Of a DNA stretch of 64,000 nt, positions 1 to 12,938 are shown piece after piece. Position numbers and translations under genes: made by a program. This stretch comes from Tubulanus polymorphus (Eukaryota; Nemertea; Palaeonemertea; Tubulaniformes; Tubulanidae). The stretch lies in the NCBI RefSeq assembly GCF_964204645.1, contig NC_134031.1:15931307-15995306 (forward strand), in the 5' to 3' direction. The stretch's first letter is position 1; each line of letters starts with the position of its first letter. The notes under the pieces are model-generated. The model saw only the letters and a program-made list of their open reading frames with translations, was not told where the DNA came from and did no database searches.

Positions 1-236
1 TCATTTTCCGATAGGATGAGTGTCAAATTTACAGATTTTACTGTCTCGACGAAAGGGCCCACTCTATGGGAAGGCAGGGGTCCAGACCCGTGAGACCACC
101 CTAAATCTACCTCTGTAGCAATTGTATAGAAAATAAGAAACACTTTGAATCGTCACGCATTAGTGAATACTTTCACGTTCATCTCGAATCCAGATTTCTG
201 AGACAAGATAACAAACGTCAAATATCAAACAGGTAC

Positions 237-3200
237 CTTTGATGAAGATGTTTCATTCTTGATGTCGTTGGTGTTTGAATCACTGCTATTGCTAGAAGGA
301 GGCGGAGCATCTGTAATTGGCGTAAGACTATCGGGATGTGGACACGAGTCGAGAGGTAGAATCGCTGCCAATGTACTCAACTCAAACAGCTGTTTCTCAA
401 ACAACATGAATAAATGCACCTGTAATTCAATTACAATAGAATATAACCTACACATCAGCTTACATACCGATACTAAGATCTGACATGACATCCTGGGGCC
501 GGTTGCTCAAAAGTTGGTTTAAGAAAACCAGCGGATAAATACCATAGTAACAGTGCAATTTCAATTATCACTATGTCAACTATCCACTGGTTAACTCTAA
601 CCAACTTTTGAGCAACTGGCCCCTGAAATACTTACATTTTCAATGAATTCTTTCACACGCTTTTGCCTTTTCGAGAAGTCTAACGTATCGAGGTGAAACT
701 GAAAACGACGCCAAAATGAAATTATTCGCCGTCCAAAATGACTAGCAGATCCGAGCTCGTTGATACTTACCAATTTAACTACATGCGTCGTTTTAATTGC
801 GGTTTTTAATTCATTTGACAAGGCAGTCAACTGCGTGCTATTCAAATGACAAATGAAGTCTTCAGTCTTATTCTATAAATAGATTTATACCGGTATATGT
901 AATGAATGCAACATTATACTGTAGCCTTCTGAATGAATTTAGTTATTCCTACGCGTTATACAATATATCAAGAGCCCTTTCCGTCAACATCTATATGTTC
1001 ATGCACATTTATTTCGTTAAAAACCCAACAGCAGTCAGAGGTGTAAATAAATGTCTCACGTATGGTGATTTACATCCTATTTTCATCGTAAAAACCTCCT
1101 GACTTACCAGTTTAACGACGCTATCCTCGTCGTCTGGAGGAATCAGTAGTCTGTTTAACTCGTCTTTATCACAGCTCACTTCATGTATCATATCGGGTGA
1201 CAACAGAATATTCTAAACACGCGAAATGAATAACTTATAATTGTAAAATCTTTTAAGTACACTGCATATATTTTTATAATGTTAAGCGCTTAGATTATGG
1301 TTTTAGTTAAGCGCTTTATAAGAAAATAGATAATAATAATAATAATAATAATCATTATTATTATTATTATCATTTTCAGCTGGATGAAAATTTGATCTTC
1401 GAAATGGAAAGTAATTTGGTGAATTCGAGGGATACCTTGATAAGATCGACGATCTTATTCATATTAGAATCGTCGCTGAATCCGAGCATATCGCTGAACA
1501 GCTCGCGTTCGTCTCTCCGCTCCTCGTCTCTTGACGCCGATAGCTTTTCCATGATCGCGCGCATTCTATCCGCTCCCGTCGATAAAATCGAACCTTTCGG
1601 CAATCGATTCAGGACGTCGGCCATTTTACCGGTCTCCGATAGAAGATCTTTCACGCGGGAGAAACGTAACGCATCCGATCGTCGCGCGTCGCGTTTCGAA
1701 CGCGAGCGTTTCGGATTGCGAACGAGATCGAGCACCGTTCGCAGAAGTTTGTGTAGATTCGTTCGCCGCGTGTCTTGTTGCGTATTTCTTTGAAACAACA
1801 ATCGATTTAACTGAAAAATAGAAAAAGAAATTCTTGTCCAAAACTAATATACCGGTAGTACAACTAGAGGAATTTCACTGAGATGGACCCCTCCTGGTAG
1901 ACGTAGGCGTTGCCACCCCAAAACCACATGGAGACGCACCATCACCACTGAAGTCTTCAGCTGGTCTTATCTGGGACCAGGCTCAACACACAGCTATGGG
2001 CCAGTCCAAGCGGATGAAGTTCTTCACGGCCTTATGTCCGAGAAAGGATGAAGAGAATTAAGAAAGTAAGGAAGTAAGTACAACTAGAGGAGCGACCTTT
2101 CCTCACAGGAATCGAGACTTGCTTTTATGGTTTGAAAATAATAAGCCGGCGCTTACCATCAACACCTGACGATGACCTCTAGGGAGAGCTCGAAGTATTG
2201 TGTCTTTTAATATATTTTCTGATTCAATAAATAATCGGTTTTTGATACTTTTAATCTGTGAATAGTGGGTTTTTATTATATTGTTTGATTGTGGCTATTT
2301 TACCATGAGCTGATGGCTTTGACTCATTTAGCAAGGTGATATTTGGACAACGATATTGTTTCCTAATGACACAAAAATTTGAAACAAGGTAGGCCTATCG
2401 ATAAAGTAGGAGAGCTATAAAAACCAGGGGCCAGTTGCTCAATAGTTGTTTGAAAATAACGAGTGGATAAACACCTTAGGAACAAGTTCCATAGTCGTGA
2501 GTGATCATTTGACACTGGGTTGAAAATGAACTGATTTTCAACTTTGAGTTAAGTTTAATTCACAACTGTGGAACCGAGTGCATAGTAACAATGAATTTTC
2601 AATTGTCACTACGTCACATAGGTCCTATCCACTGGTTAACTCAAACCAACTTTTCAGCAACCCCCCTCCCCCCATAGAGTATCTCTCCTGAACAAGTGTA
2701 CTGAACATGATCAGTATAGTGAAAAAAATAATGAATAGACAGGATGTAATAGAAAGCTTCTTGCTGATATACGCAGTCTGTTATTAAGGAAGCGAGGATA
2801 TCATTAATGACATTTTCGCTCATTTAATCAGCCAAACGGAACAGTAATCATCTTTTATGGCGAAGAGTAAAGTGAATCCTTCCCCGCAATATTATCACCA
2901 CGCGCGACAGAACGTATCTTCGCTTTTCATCTCGGCTTATATCACAATTTTTTTCTCGATTAACTTTGCGAAAATATTTTTTTAAAGTCGTAAATAGTGG
3001 AAGAGATGAAATCTGTGAAACAAAAACATTGCTGTTTATCCACGATTTGAATAGTCACAGTAGTAGTACACTCAAGTCTGATCAACAGGAATATTTGTCT
3101 GAACGGCTCTCATATCCGGCAAATTTTCACGGTCCAAAAATATCTGACTTGAGGCCATCCCAACTGCCGATGTATGCGACCAACTGCCGATGTATGCTCT

Positions 3201-6200
3201 ACCTATGTTTGTCCTCAAGTGTAGACCATGTGAAAATGGCCTCGATGTGTACCCTATTTTTCCAGGAAAGTTTTTTTGCCCTAAAATTTAGCAAAAATAA
3301 TTCCACCTTCCGCATACAGACAATTAAGTTGGGATGTTCTGATTCAAGTCTACACTTTTGGGCATTCATATACCAACCGGTAGTTAAGCTCAGGTATATA
3401 TAATTTGTTTATCGCACCGGGACTTCTATAGCCCTCAGGTAGATATTTTGTTTATCGCACCGGGACTTCAGTGGCCCATGTGGATATTTTGTTTATTGTG
3501 CCGGGACTTCGCGATATTTCAGGAATATTGACCCAGTTTCACAGTTCTGAGTTAAATTTGACTCTAGAGTTTTAACCTTTTTTTTTCATTATTAGAATAC
3601 AGATTAGTTTTATTTCTAATCGATATACATCATCTTTATATCTCACGGGTATTACGGGCAGGATTGAAAATTAATGAAAATTAAAACATTGAAAATGAAC
3701 TAACATTAACTCAAAGTTAAGTTAACTCTCAACTCACAACTGCGGAACCGGGCCCAGTATTTCGAGCTATTGCACGTCGATAATCAATACAATCGTATTA
3801 AATACATTACGTGTTCGATATATCTGTACTCTTATTACCTCATTCATATTGATAGTGACATTCATTAGCACTTTAGCATCCTGGATAGGCAGCGACAAAT
3901 TATTCACCAGGAAGTCCATCACTTGCTGTTTGTCTTCGAATAACATATCCAAAGTAAAGTCTGAAAATCGAAAGAGCATTTACTTCCCGACATTTATTGT
4001 CATTTAAGCAACAAATCCAAAATTGATTTATCAAATCCATACTTAGAAAGAATGGCCAGATTTTTGTTAAAGAAACTGAGTTTTCCACGGTAACATAGAT
4101 TTTAAACTGATTCACTCGATAATAGGAACTAAATCACTTACTATTAGCTTGTTTAAACAGATCTTGTATTTCAACTGGCTCGTCGAAGATTTGCTTGTAC
4201 ATTTTCGGAATTTTATCCATTTCATCGGGTTCGAAACCCGGGTCGAAGAAGTTGTGGTCTTTCGCGATGTTTTTGAAATGCGTCAAAAAACTCGACATTC
4301 TGAAGAAAAAAAAAAGCGGATCATTTTCTCGTGTTCATTTGACCTTTCACGGGTTCTATTTCGGATTGATAATTATAACGAGAAGGTTGTCAACAGCAAC
4401 GAGAGAGCTACTCGGAAGTGAAAACCGCCTCCGGACGAAGATAATGATAAATGAATTGATATCGAATACATAAAACCTTTTAACCCTCAAATACCGGAAG
4501 CTAGGATCCAGTAGGATATAAGAAATTCTGAACCGTCAATAGTATATTCAATTTTGAAGCTATCCCACGGCTATCTTTACGTGCATAACAAGAATGCAGT
4601 CTAGTTAGCAAGATTCAACCGCGCAGTTCCCCCAGCGCTTAGAAATGCCGAGAAATCTAGAAACGTCATGGACAGGGAGCTCGTTATAGGAAGAATACAT
4701 ACGACGACTGGGGAAAGTTGACGAATCCATCTTTATTAATTTCGCCATTGTCACAAAATGCTTGCATCACAGACAGTACTCCAGACGAGGGTAGAGGCAA
4801 AGTATGGAACTCCACTGTTATAAGAATAGGAAACAAACAAAAAATATATGGCTCTATTTTGTTAGAATTTCATATCAACCCTTTCAGTGCTGACTAATCA
4901 ATACCCTATAGTGCTGGAGAGGATTTGAAAATTTTGAACAATTCCACCCTAGTGTGTTGAATAACGGGAATACCACTATAGTGAGTCTACACCCCGGTGC
5001 GGTGTATCATTAGTTACTAATATTTCACTATGTTTGTCAGGTTCTGCCATTTTTCAAGAGAGATAATTACTAATTACTAATGATATCAATACACCACAGT
5101 GTGGTGTACTAGCAAAATTCATCACCGATTTATACACCGCACTGCAGTGTATATGCACTGAAAGGGTTTAAACGATGTAAACGCATTCGATTTAGGAATG
5201 AAGTTTTTCGAATCTTGAAATTTGAAAAAGATTAATTTTCAAATTTGAAATTTGATTCAAAAGCTTACCCGCTTTGCGCGGCGAAGACGGTTGTTTCGCG
5301 CGAATAGCAACGAGAATAAAGAACAAAACCAAAGGTATAAAAACCTCGAACATCAACACAAACTGAAAGAGAACAATGAAAATATATTAGTACATCTATT
5401 GATACAGTTAGACAGAATCCCGAGTTAGATTTAACTATGATGATATTTCTTAACCTATCTCCTTTTTTGCGCAATAAATTCTACACAATTTTATAAATAC
5501 GGCATCAGATAATTTGTAAAAAGGGGAATGACAACTAGAGCTGAAATCGATCGATTTTCAATGGCGCTAATTGAGTGAGATTTTTAACTCGCTGATGGTC
5601 GGAGCTCTATTTGGCATATAGGCGAATAAACAATTGAGAAATTCCAAAATAAAAATACTCCCTCTCGCTCTTCAATTATTAACATTCACATTTCATTTTA
5701 TTGTGTTACCTACATTTGCACGTTTCTATTGATATTCCAGGGCAGGGACTACAACTTTTAAACAATTACTATTCACTTAGTAAGGTGTAAGCTCAACCAC
5801 ATCGACGACTTATGATATGATATATGATATGACTTAGACTACTAAAAAGGAACAAATATGTTTGTGGTTGGTCTGGACGGGAAGGAACATTTCCCATCTG
5901 CGTTGCATCATCGGAAACTGGGAATTGTCTAGATTAAAATGGTATTAATATCTGATACAATGAATAGGTTCCATATGTTCAACTCAGGCTAGGAGACGCA
6001 TTTACATGAACAATACGTAGCAGCATTGCGAAATAATTAATAATCCAAATAATAGAAAAGACCGACGATAAATGATACTACAATCATCTGTTAGGTAGAA
6101 TATGTCCATATACTGGTGGCAACACCATGGTTTGACAGGGGCGGATCTAGCCTACCGCTTGAGCCGTACTCACAAATGTAGAAGTGCCCTTCTATTTTTC

Positions 6201-9200
6201 AAGTTCTGGTAGAAGTAATTTAAAATGGCCAATTTGAATAATCGAAAATGGGTGAACTTCTTATTTTTATGAACAATTTTTCTTGACATCTCAAAATGTC
6301 ATATTTTATGAATGCAGAGAAGGACACGCTGCCCCTTGACTCAGATTCATCTCAGAGCCCTAAAAATTCAAAATTTCCTATGACATAGGTGCCCTTCCAC
6401 AGAACTGAGCAATACTCATAATCCTAAGCTAGAACCAGCCCTGTTTGAATGTCAATAAGGGTTGTTTCATTTCCGTAAGACGGTGTCTTCAAATATACAA
6501 TTTGAGTCTATCTTCGAATTTGCCAAACCTTTCGTTTCATGCGAACTCATTTAAACCTGATGTAGGCGTCACGCGTTTCGATAGGTTCAAAGATCCAAGT
6601 TTGTCTATAAATCAGACGAACTACTTCAAATAATCAGCACAAAAACAACAAAAATTTCCCCACGGAAAAGTCAATTTATGGGACAAATATCTAGACTCTT
6701 TGCCGCGATCGGATTGTATGCGTCAACATGTCAAATATGTCATTAAATCAGCTGTTAGAACAATCTGATCACTTGTACACAGTTCATAATACAAGGTGCA
6801 AAATTCTTATAGAATTCCCCCCCCCCCATGAAATTTCACGGAATTTCGTGAACAAGATTCCATGGAACGAGATTAATCAGAAGGTCAACAAAAATATGAG
6901 TGATAGATAAATAATAGCCAAGAAAGAACAGGGCCCAGTTTCACAAAAAAGTTTAACTCTTAAATCGATTTAATTCCTTCGTTGATTCAGTTTATCTTAA
7001 ATCGATTGAAGCCTTAAACCTTTTTGTGAAACTGGGCCCAGAGCGAAACCGGCTTTAACCTGGTTTCATTAATGACCTCATTATAGGCTCTAACGACCTA
7101 TTAGCTATTTTAGCTTATTAATTTTTAGAATCTGAGATTCCCTAATATTAGCCTATATGATAGATTGAGTCAAGACCTAAGTCGAATAAAAACAGGGCTT
7201 AAATTATCTGGACTTATTCAATTGCTTACTGGAATATTGATCAACTCCAGGACTGAATTTCATTTGATTCCTACGCCTAATTCATCGTATACCAACTGAT
7301 TGGGGAAACAGTGATCTAGTCCTTGTAATATAGCAACCGTGCCAATAAATCTATAGCCAGGTACTGTAGCACCGCAGTGTCTACCTACTAAACCATGGAC
7401 GCACGTGTGTGATAAAAATGATAGCAGTCAATTATTTCCACATTCTGACGTCAAAAACGGATCAGATTCTCCAAACCTCACAGATATAATGCACGGCACG
7501 ACATTTTCTACATATCACTTTTTCTACGAAAAATCTGTTGAGTCATTCATGCAATGCGGTAAAGATTTTCAGAAATTCAGCACAACGTTACAGGTAACAC
7601 AGGATGGATAATGTGTCCATCACAAACTCTATTCAACCTCAATTTACAGGCCCGTGCCGAGCTTTTTTGAGGGGAAGTTCTATTTCAAGCAAAAGGGCAC
7701 TTTTTCACCGTAAAAGGTGGCACTTTCTTCTTGAAAAAGGGCAGCTATCTTAAACAAGTGCCCGCGTACCTGGATAAATCATTTGTGAATGGATTACTTC
7801 ATCCAAATTTTCGAAAAAAACTTGACCCAAATCTTTTTACACTGAAGAGCACTCAAAATTTTAGGGAGCTCCTTCGCTAACCTCGAACCAGGGGGGCGGT
7901 TCCATATTTCAAATTTAAGTTTAAAAGTGGTCTAATATTCTAGGACTGATCATAAGTTATTAGATTGGCTAGACATGGTTATAGACTGGTCTTAAGCCTA
8001 GGCCATGACTATGAAACAGGCCTCGGAGACTTAAGCCCAAAAAAGGTCTGAGATAAAAGACTGGTGGTAAGTTGTTAGATTGGCTATAGAACAAACATAG
8101 TCTTAGCCGTGACTATGGAACTGGCCCTAAGTACATTGATAAATATTTTGCCGGTATTAGCAATGCGACCAAAATATTTGCTAAATAACGTACGAGATAG
8201 CAACCATTGCTGTCACCACTGCATTACATGACGAAACATTTGAGGCGTGGCTTTCTCTTCATGGAACATATATCAATTTTCAAATATAATTACAATTCAT
8301 ACTGTGTGATCATTTGGTAATGGTATCAAACTCTCCAGGTAACCGGTGTTTTATTAGGTGATTCAATAGGAGTTCTGTCACAAGATACGCACATACCCAA
8401 GTGTAGTACAATAACCACACTCAAATGGAAAATCAGGCCATCATAAAAACTAACAGATACCATCATGCTGAAGTCAACATTTTAGCGGTGACTGGTTGGT
8501 AATGGTGATTTTCAAGGGAAATCGCTCAAGAAAGTTGCCCTTGGCAATAAATGAATTTCCCCAATATTTCCCTGATTTGAGGAAAATTTTTCAAAATCCC
8601 AACCATTTCCAAACTGGGAATTATCATTTCAAAATTCCCAAGTTTTTCCCAATTTCCCTGTTCTGTGGGAACCATTCCACTATCTACAAACCTGACAATG
8701 ATCTCTAGGGTGAGATCGAAATGTTGTGTCTTATTTTTTGAATAAATAAATCCTCGATTTTAAATTTCTTTTAATTTGTACATAGTGGGTTTTTATCTTA
8801 TTACCCAAGTGCAGTCTAGTACCTGGCTGTTGTCCTCCAGTTGTCAGGGAACCCATAAAAACGAGTATTCAGACTAAAGCAAGCGTAAAGGCGAAAAAAC
8901 CGGCTATCAATTTTGTGGAAATTCAAATAGAACATTAACAACATGTTGAATTTTCCATCTATTTTTTTTAACGGCGATTGTTCCCACTGGTATAATCAAA
9001 TATTGATGAACTGATATTCCTACGTATCATGCGCAATTAGAAAAAAAATGGTTGATTCAAAACATAACAAGCAAACAATTCGCTTTCGAAATTGTGGCAT
9101 ATAGGATTATCGCAGCAGTATTAAACACTAGCGTCTCAGAATACGCGAAAACAATGGTAGTATATTAAAATGCAATGTTAAAGACTGAACTTTGTATCCT

Positions 9201-10553
9201 GCACGCGATATTTCCATAATTAATTCACAGATCGAAATGTCGGGGAAAATATACAATTAAATTCATTGTTCTGAATCGGAAATAATACCGTTTAGTACTC
9301 TGGATGGTGCCCTGAAATTATATGAACCATGAAATTATAAAATCATTTAAATGCGGAATTGTTGACTACGTCCCCATTGCTATATCATTGACATACTTTT
9401 AGAATATTATAAATACGTAGCCAGATTTTATCTTAAAAAAATCAATTCGAGGGCTACCAAAGGGCCTTTTCAATCATCCGTGCATAAGAAAACCTGCGTG
9501 GTCATTTTGTTCAGTAATGATGGCAAGCTTTTTTTGTTGAAGAATTTCCAAAGAAAAAAAAAACATTTCTGGCTAAATTAGTTTTTCATGGATATTTAGA
9601 GATATAGAAAATAATGCGCTTCATAAAGATATGTTAATATAGACCTGTGAAAATAATAAATGTAAACAATTCTTTGCCCTGATTTGATGTCATTGAACTG
9701 AAACAACATAAAGCCATATTTCACAATCACTTTTAGCCTATAACCTTCTAAAACTCACGAGAAAATTTATGAAGAAAATGAAAGATTTAATATCATGAAT
9801 CAAGGTAATTCAAATTCATATTCCTTAATTATTTCATTTAATTTCATAAAAAATTTCCCTAATTTCGCAATTAAATTAAAAAGCGAATCTATCTATAATC
9901 AGTAGACAGCTAGTATACTTACGGGGCTTCTCTTTTTCAACGTGAAATTCTTCCATAGTAAAATCCTCAGCTGTAGAAAGAAACCCATATTTACAGTTCG
10001 ATACGGGCAGCGAGAGAAAATTCCTTTGTTTAGATCTAACTATACACGACGGGCACGTAGCTAATCTATATACCACGCATGCACTTCACATACACTGCGT
10101 AGTATACGAACGGTAATAATCACACAGGCATTTACTAGTTTCAACGGATAACTAATCGCCAATACTTTCCGTTTTGTGAAACTGTACGGTCTTTTCTATT
10201 CGTATATCGCGATTTCAATTAGATTTGAGCCGTAATGAGGCCGTAAATCGTGTCAATACGACGAGTATCGATAATTCAACCGCCAGCTTCAATTGCTCGC
10301 CATGATGTTTTCGTTTTATCAGCTGTGAACCGAGTCACGTGACGCTGCAATAGGCGGCGTTGATTGGCCGAGCGGCTTCGCACGCTTATTGACAAACAAA
10401 TACATGTCACAGGCGCATGTGAAGTGTCAAAAAAAATTCCCATGTCGAAATGCACGTGTCTTATCAAAATACATTGAGTTTATAGGATAGGATACTTACG
10501 TGCGATAGAAATTTCGACGTTCCCTTCGAATTTCGATTTGCGTATTCAGACAT
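237..10553 (-). CDS. ABCA2: ABC transporter subfamily A, ABCA2-like (5' part, gene runs off left edge)
   Basis: Eleven minus-strand exons: 10500-10553, 9923-9970, 5269-5362, 4703-4814, 4142-4299, 3839-3960, 1436-1810, 1108-1212, 771-866, 636-698, 237-419. All phases agree and total 470 codons. Exons 2-3 give LRILLWKNFTLKKRSP followed by a hydrophobic helix containing FEVFIPLVLFFIL, the first transmembrane segment of full-length ABCA transporters and closest to the ABCA2 version known to me. The rest is the first large extracellular/luminal domain, with family-typical stretches such as LPSSGVLSVMQAFC, DFLVNNLSLP and AAILPLDSCPHP. Known ABCA2 moves lipids and sterols in endo-lysosomal membranes. 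The remaining transmembrane helices and both nucleotide-binding domains are outside the window. The ATG lies 2 nt after a good acceptor (aacttttag), so a non-coding 5' exon lies upstream. ABCA1/4/7 are alternatives, but the RSP-x(6)-FEVFIPLVLFFIL pattern favours ABCA2. Confidence 0.92.
495..623. repeat. Foldback MITE, family A (copy 1)
   Basis: Inverted ends: the left end reads ccggttgctcaaaagttggt and the right end is its near-perfect complement, flanked by ggggcc/ggcccc. The interior is also self-complementary (ggataaat...atccactgg). Five more copies occur in the window (2427, 12026, 24112, 26027, 56344). This copy lies in an ABCA2 intron and ends 7 bp from the donor of exon 636-698. Confidence 0.85.
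1330..1373. repeat. AAT/ATT microsatellite foldback
   Basis: About eight (aat) units run directly into about seven (att) units, forming a perfect short hairpin in the intron next to the ABCA2 exon ending at 1436. Confidence 0.9.
1436..1810 (-). other. ABCA2-like exon coding an Arg/Ser-rich part of the luminal domain
   Basis: A 375-nt exon (125 codons, phase 0 at both ends) between a cttttcag-type acceptor and a gtatcc donor after DLIK. It reads on past the donor to a stop at about 1376, so the open frame is longer than the exon. It encodes a hydrophobic-helical stretch, then a very basic run (RNPKRSRSKRDARRSD), then an acidic helix. It is the largest exon of the visible part of the gene. Confidence 0.8.
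2145..2278. repeat. Partial copy of inverted-repeat element family F
   Basis: Contains cctgacgatgacctctaggg, then a stretch ending in tagtgggtttttatt. It matches the right arm of the complete element at 22421-22655. Other half-copies are at 8690-8805 and 13530-13603. Lies in an ABCA2 intron. Confidence 0.7.
2427..2664. repeat. Foldback MITE family A (copy 2) with a nested family C fragment
   Basis: Starts ggggccagttgctcaatagt and ends aaccaacttttcagcaaccc. The middle (about 2500-2580) carries gagttaa/ctcacaactgtggaac, the ends of family C, so one element seems to have inserted in the other. Confidence 0.75.
3391..3510. repeat. Short tandem repeat, three units of about 42 bp
   Basis: Three successive copies of tttgtttatcgcaccgggac begin near 3404, 3447 and 3488 with small differences (the last has ttgtgcc). 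Intronic in ABCA2. Confidence 0.8.
3530..3755. repeat. Foldback MITE, family C (copy 1)
   Basis: Left end acccagtttcacagttctga, right end ctcacaactgcggaaccggg. Repeated gagttaa / ttaactc motifs inside. Family C also occurs at 16584, 36973 and 58121. Intronic in ABCA2. Confidence 0.75.
4879..5166. mobile_element. piggyBac-type MITE (ccctttcagtgc ends)
   Basis: Terminal inverted repeat ccctttcagtgc...gcactgaaaggg, flanked by tcaa and ttta/ttaa, close to the TTAA target of piggyBac elements. Internal subterminal repeats include cacacygtggtgta-like motifs near 5091 and 4993. There is no transposase reading frame, so it is a non-autonomous relic in an ABCA2 intron. Confidence 0.6.
6136..6443. mobile_element. 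Non-autonomous DNA element, about 308 bp
   Basis: Inverted ends: caggggcggatctagc on the left and gctagaaccagccctg on the right. Two internal copies of gtgcccttc/gcccttc flank an AT-rich core. No reading frame. Family not identified. Confidence 0.6.
6931..7039. repeat. Foldback MITE, family B
   Basis: Perfect inverted termini gggcccagtttcacaaaaa / tttttgtgaaactgggccc on a 109-bp element. The interior aatcgatt motifs also pair. Single full copy in the window. Confidence 0.85.
7648..7890. repeat. Interspersed element family J (copy 1, right end lost)
   Basis: Starts aggcccgtgccgagcttttt and shares blocks such as gggcagctatctta and aatttt..gggagc/gggggt with the intact copy at 60814-61094. The right terminus is replaced by the adjoining family D element. 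Confidence 0.7.
7891..8128. repeat. Foldback MITE family D, two adjoining divergent copies
   Basis: Contains gcggttccata, repeated tggtctta/agactgg motifs and two right ends (atgactatgaaacaggcc and gtgactatggaactggccc). Family D also occurs at 29861, 33187 and 39432. Confidence 0.65.
8690..8805. repeat. Half copy of element family F
   Basis: acctgacaatgatctctagg, then gtgagatcgaaatgttgtgt, and a terminal tagtgggtttttatctt, matching the right arm of 22421-22655. Preceded by AT-rich DNA with repeated ttccc motifs (8500-8680), a diffuse repeat also seen at 13490, 24540, 25200, 27570 and 49260. Confidence 0.65.
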
Positions 10554-12025
10554 AGCTAAAAGTTATAAATGAGGAAAACATCTATGTTCAAAATTTCCCA
10601 AACCACTGCGAGCAGAAAAAAAACCAGAAAAAAAACCGTCAACGAACTGGAGTTAAATTGATATTCATTCTAGTAACGATCGTATTCATTTAATAGACTA
10701 CTTTGATGATATTCGCTTACCTAGGTGGTTATATTCGTTTTCATATAGTTATTTTCGACTTAAAAGGACTTGACGATCCAAACTTTAAACGAAGTTATTA
10801 CTTATGACAGACAGCCAAGCGATTTCGTTATATCCATAATTTTTCCCGTTATCCAAACGAACACTTAATTCCGATGTGAAAATCTACAGTACTTCGAAGT
10901 ATTGCATTATTTATAGATAAATTTGGCAATCGTCGAGAGACATGAAATAAAGAACAACAAAGACATTTCCGGGGACCAGGATTTTATGATTACAAAATTA
11001 GGCACAAAGACTTCCATGCGACTAACCGAGCAATCTATACCAGGCACTTTCCAAATAGCGCGCAAAATGACAAAGGAAACGAAAAGCTAGTGCGATCGCG
11101 ATATTTCCTCCACTGTATACATTTCTAGCACACCCAAACAGAAACTGGTTTTTTTCGGATTAGTTTAAAAATCAGAACAAAAGATACCCCTCTTCTTGCA
11201 TTGGGAATACATATATACCCGCTGTTATCAAACAATTTTCAGCATGGGATATTGATTGGATTTTTCATTTGACTTGGTAGAAAGCGACGTTGCTTTTTTA
11301 ATGGAATATTCTAACAACCAGACAACCAAAACTCTAAACGCGATATCTATTTTTCACCGAGCATTTATTATCATAAAAATACAAAAAGGTCTTATAAATG
11401 ATACGAGAAGAATTTTTCAGTTCGGTTAAATGCTCTCGATAAAATACAAGTGTTATTATACATATACAATCATTAGGCTAAAACAAATTCATACCTCGTT
11501 TCTCCGCTCTGCTGAGCTTAAAACTCAACCCGGCCGGCGGCCTATCTACCCTATATATTTTTTTCAAAATCGTGATCAATTTTACCATAACAGACGTGGC
11601 AGCCATAGAAAGGAACTGATAACAAATTGTATCATATTTTACAAAATGACCCGGCCGCTGCCGAGAAACGAAGTATCAGTTTTTTTTTAGCCTAAAGCTG
11701 TCCTTTTAAAAGTTGTTCGGCAATTCGATTAAAAACGTTTAAACGCAGTGTATAAAATGTCTACGGTCTAATCTCCCCCCTTAACGCGGATTTTGATTTG
11801 TTTAGCTCTAGGTGTTTAAATGCGATTCTAAATACATATTTCTCATAAACAAAAATAAATTGGTCCCGAATGATTCGTATAAGTGAATATCGTATATATG
11901 AATATTCAATAATGTAATAGTCATAGAGAATGTATCACAATCATATACCGCTGTGAACAGTATTCTAGAATAAATGCAAAAAGAACTTCCAAACTGTGCA
12001 GTACAAAGCCCAATCTAAACTACCA

Positions 12026-12154
12026 GGGGACAGTTGCTAAAAAGTTGGTTAGAGTTAACCAGTGGATAGTTGACATAGTGAAAATTAAAAGTTCATTGTT
12101 ACTATGGTATTCATCCGCTGGTTATCTTTAATCAACTTTTGAGCAACCGGCTCC
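12026..12154. repeat. Foldback MITE, family A (copy 3)
   Basis: Ends ggggacagttgctaaaaagt and caacttttgagcaaccggct; self-complementary interior around catagtg..cactatg-type motifs. Confidence 0.8.
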
Positions 12155-12471
12155 AGTGCATCGAGTACCATTCTATACACTTTCATTCAGCTTCAAGCAA
12201 AATACCAAGTTCTTCTTTCACAAATGGCAACATTCAATCCATCATTCAAAAACTCAACGCCTTTTTCACGCATTAAAAACATAAGTTACAAAAAGCGAGT
12301 AACACGTATTCTAATAACCAAACGAATATGTAATCATTACGTAATAATCTACCGTAATAAATATACGATCGTTGTATTCGAACGCGCTCTCTACACTCTC
12401 AGTAAAGAGCCCTTGACACGATAACAAGTCTTACATCATGGTTCATTTCTCGATGCGTCAAAAGCTCAATA

Positions 12472-12938
12472 GGGACCATCCATTTAGTGCGTACGCAAAA
12501 ATCCGCCAATTTTTTACCCCACTTGTACGCGGCTATACTTTTCACTTTAACCCCAGTACGTACGCAAGAATGATAAGTTCGTATAAAATTTGACGTTTTT
12601 ATCATTGAGAATAACACGTTTTAGTTCTGTTTTCAGCGGATAGGTGGCGACGATGGTACCGCGTATTAAATTAATTCTGAAATAGTCGATGTCGCAGTCA
12701 TACAAAATTATAAAGAACGCGATAGAGAACTTAAAATCCTTAAATCTCACTTCATTTTGAACTCGAATGCAGAATGAACGGTCAATAGAGTGCAAAATTG
12801 ATTATTAGGTGTGTACCGTACGCGGAGCCACTTACTCCCTCCCCTGTACGCACTTACTCCCTCCCATGTACGCATTTGTATGCTTGCATAAATTTTATCA
12901 GACTCCCTATCGTGCGTGCGTACTAAACGGATGGTCCC
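12472..12938. mobile_element. Non-autonomous DNA transposon, 467 bp, gggaccatcc ends
   Basis: 26-bp terminal inverted repeats beginning gggaccatccatttagtgcg on the left and complementing tactaaacggatggtccc on the right, with 3 mismatches. Subterminal cgtacgc motifs occur on both sides, with two tandem copies of cgcacttactccctccc near the right end. No transposase. Superfamily not determined. Lies just downstream of the ASPM stop codon. Confidence 0.75.

Larger units (their letters stand above)
5363..9922. other. ABCA2 intron of 4.56 kb, no exon seen
   Basis: Lies between the exon encoding the membrane-entry peptide (9923-9970) and the first transmembrane exon (5269-5362). I found no coding stretch. 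It holds several MITEs (6136, 6931, 7648, 7891, 8690) and AT-rich unique DNA. Confidence 0.75.

Noticed and set aside
1-236. Possible additional ABCA2 exon at the left edge
   Set aside because: No in-phase open stretch with splice borders and ABCA2-like residues could be found; the next exon is probably outside the window.
1376-1435. Read-through of the large ABCA2-like exon to a stop codon
   Set aside because: The gtatcc donor after DLIK joins in phase with the next exon (NILLSPDMIHEV), which continues the family alignment; the rest is intron.
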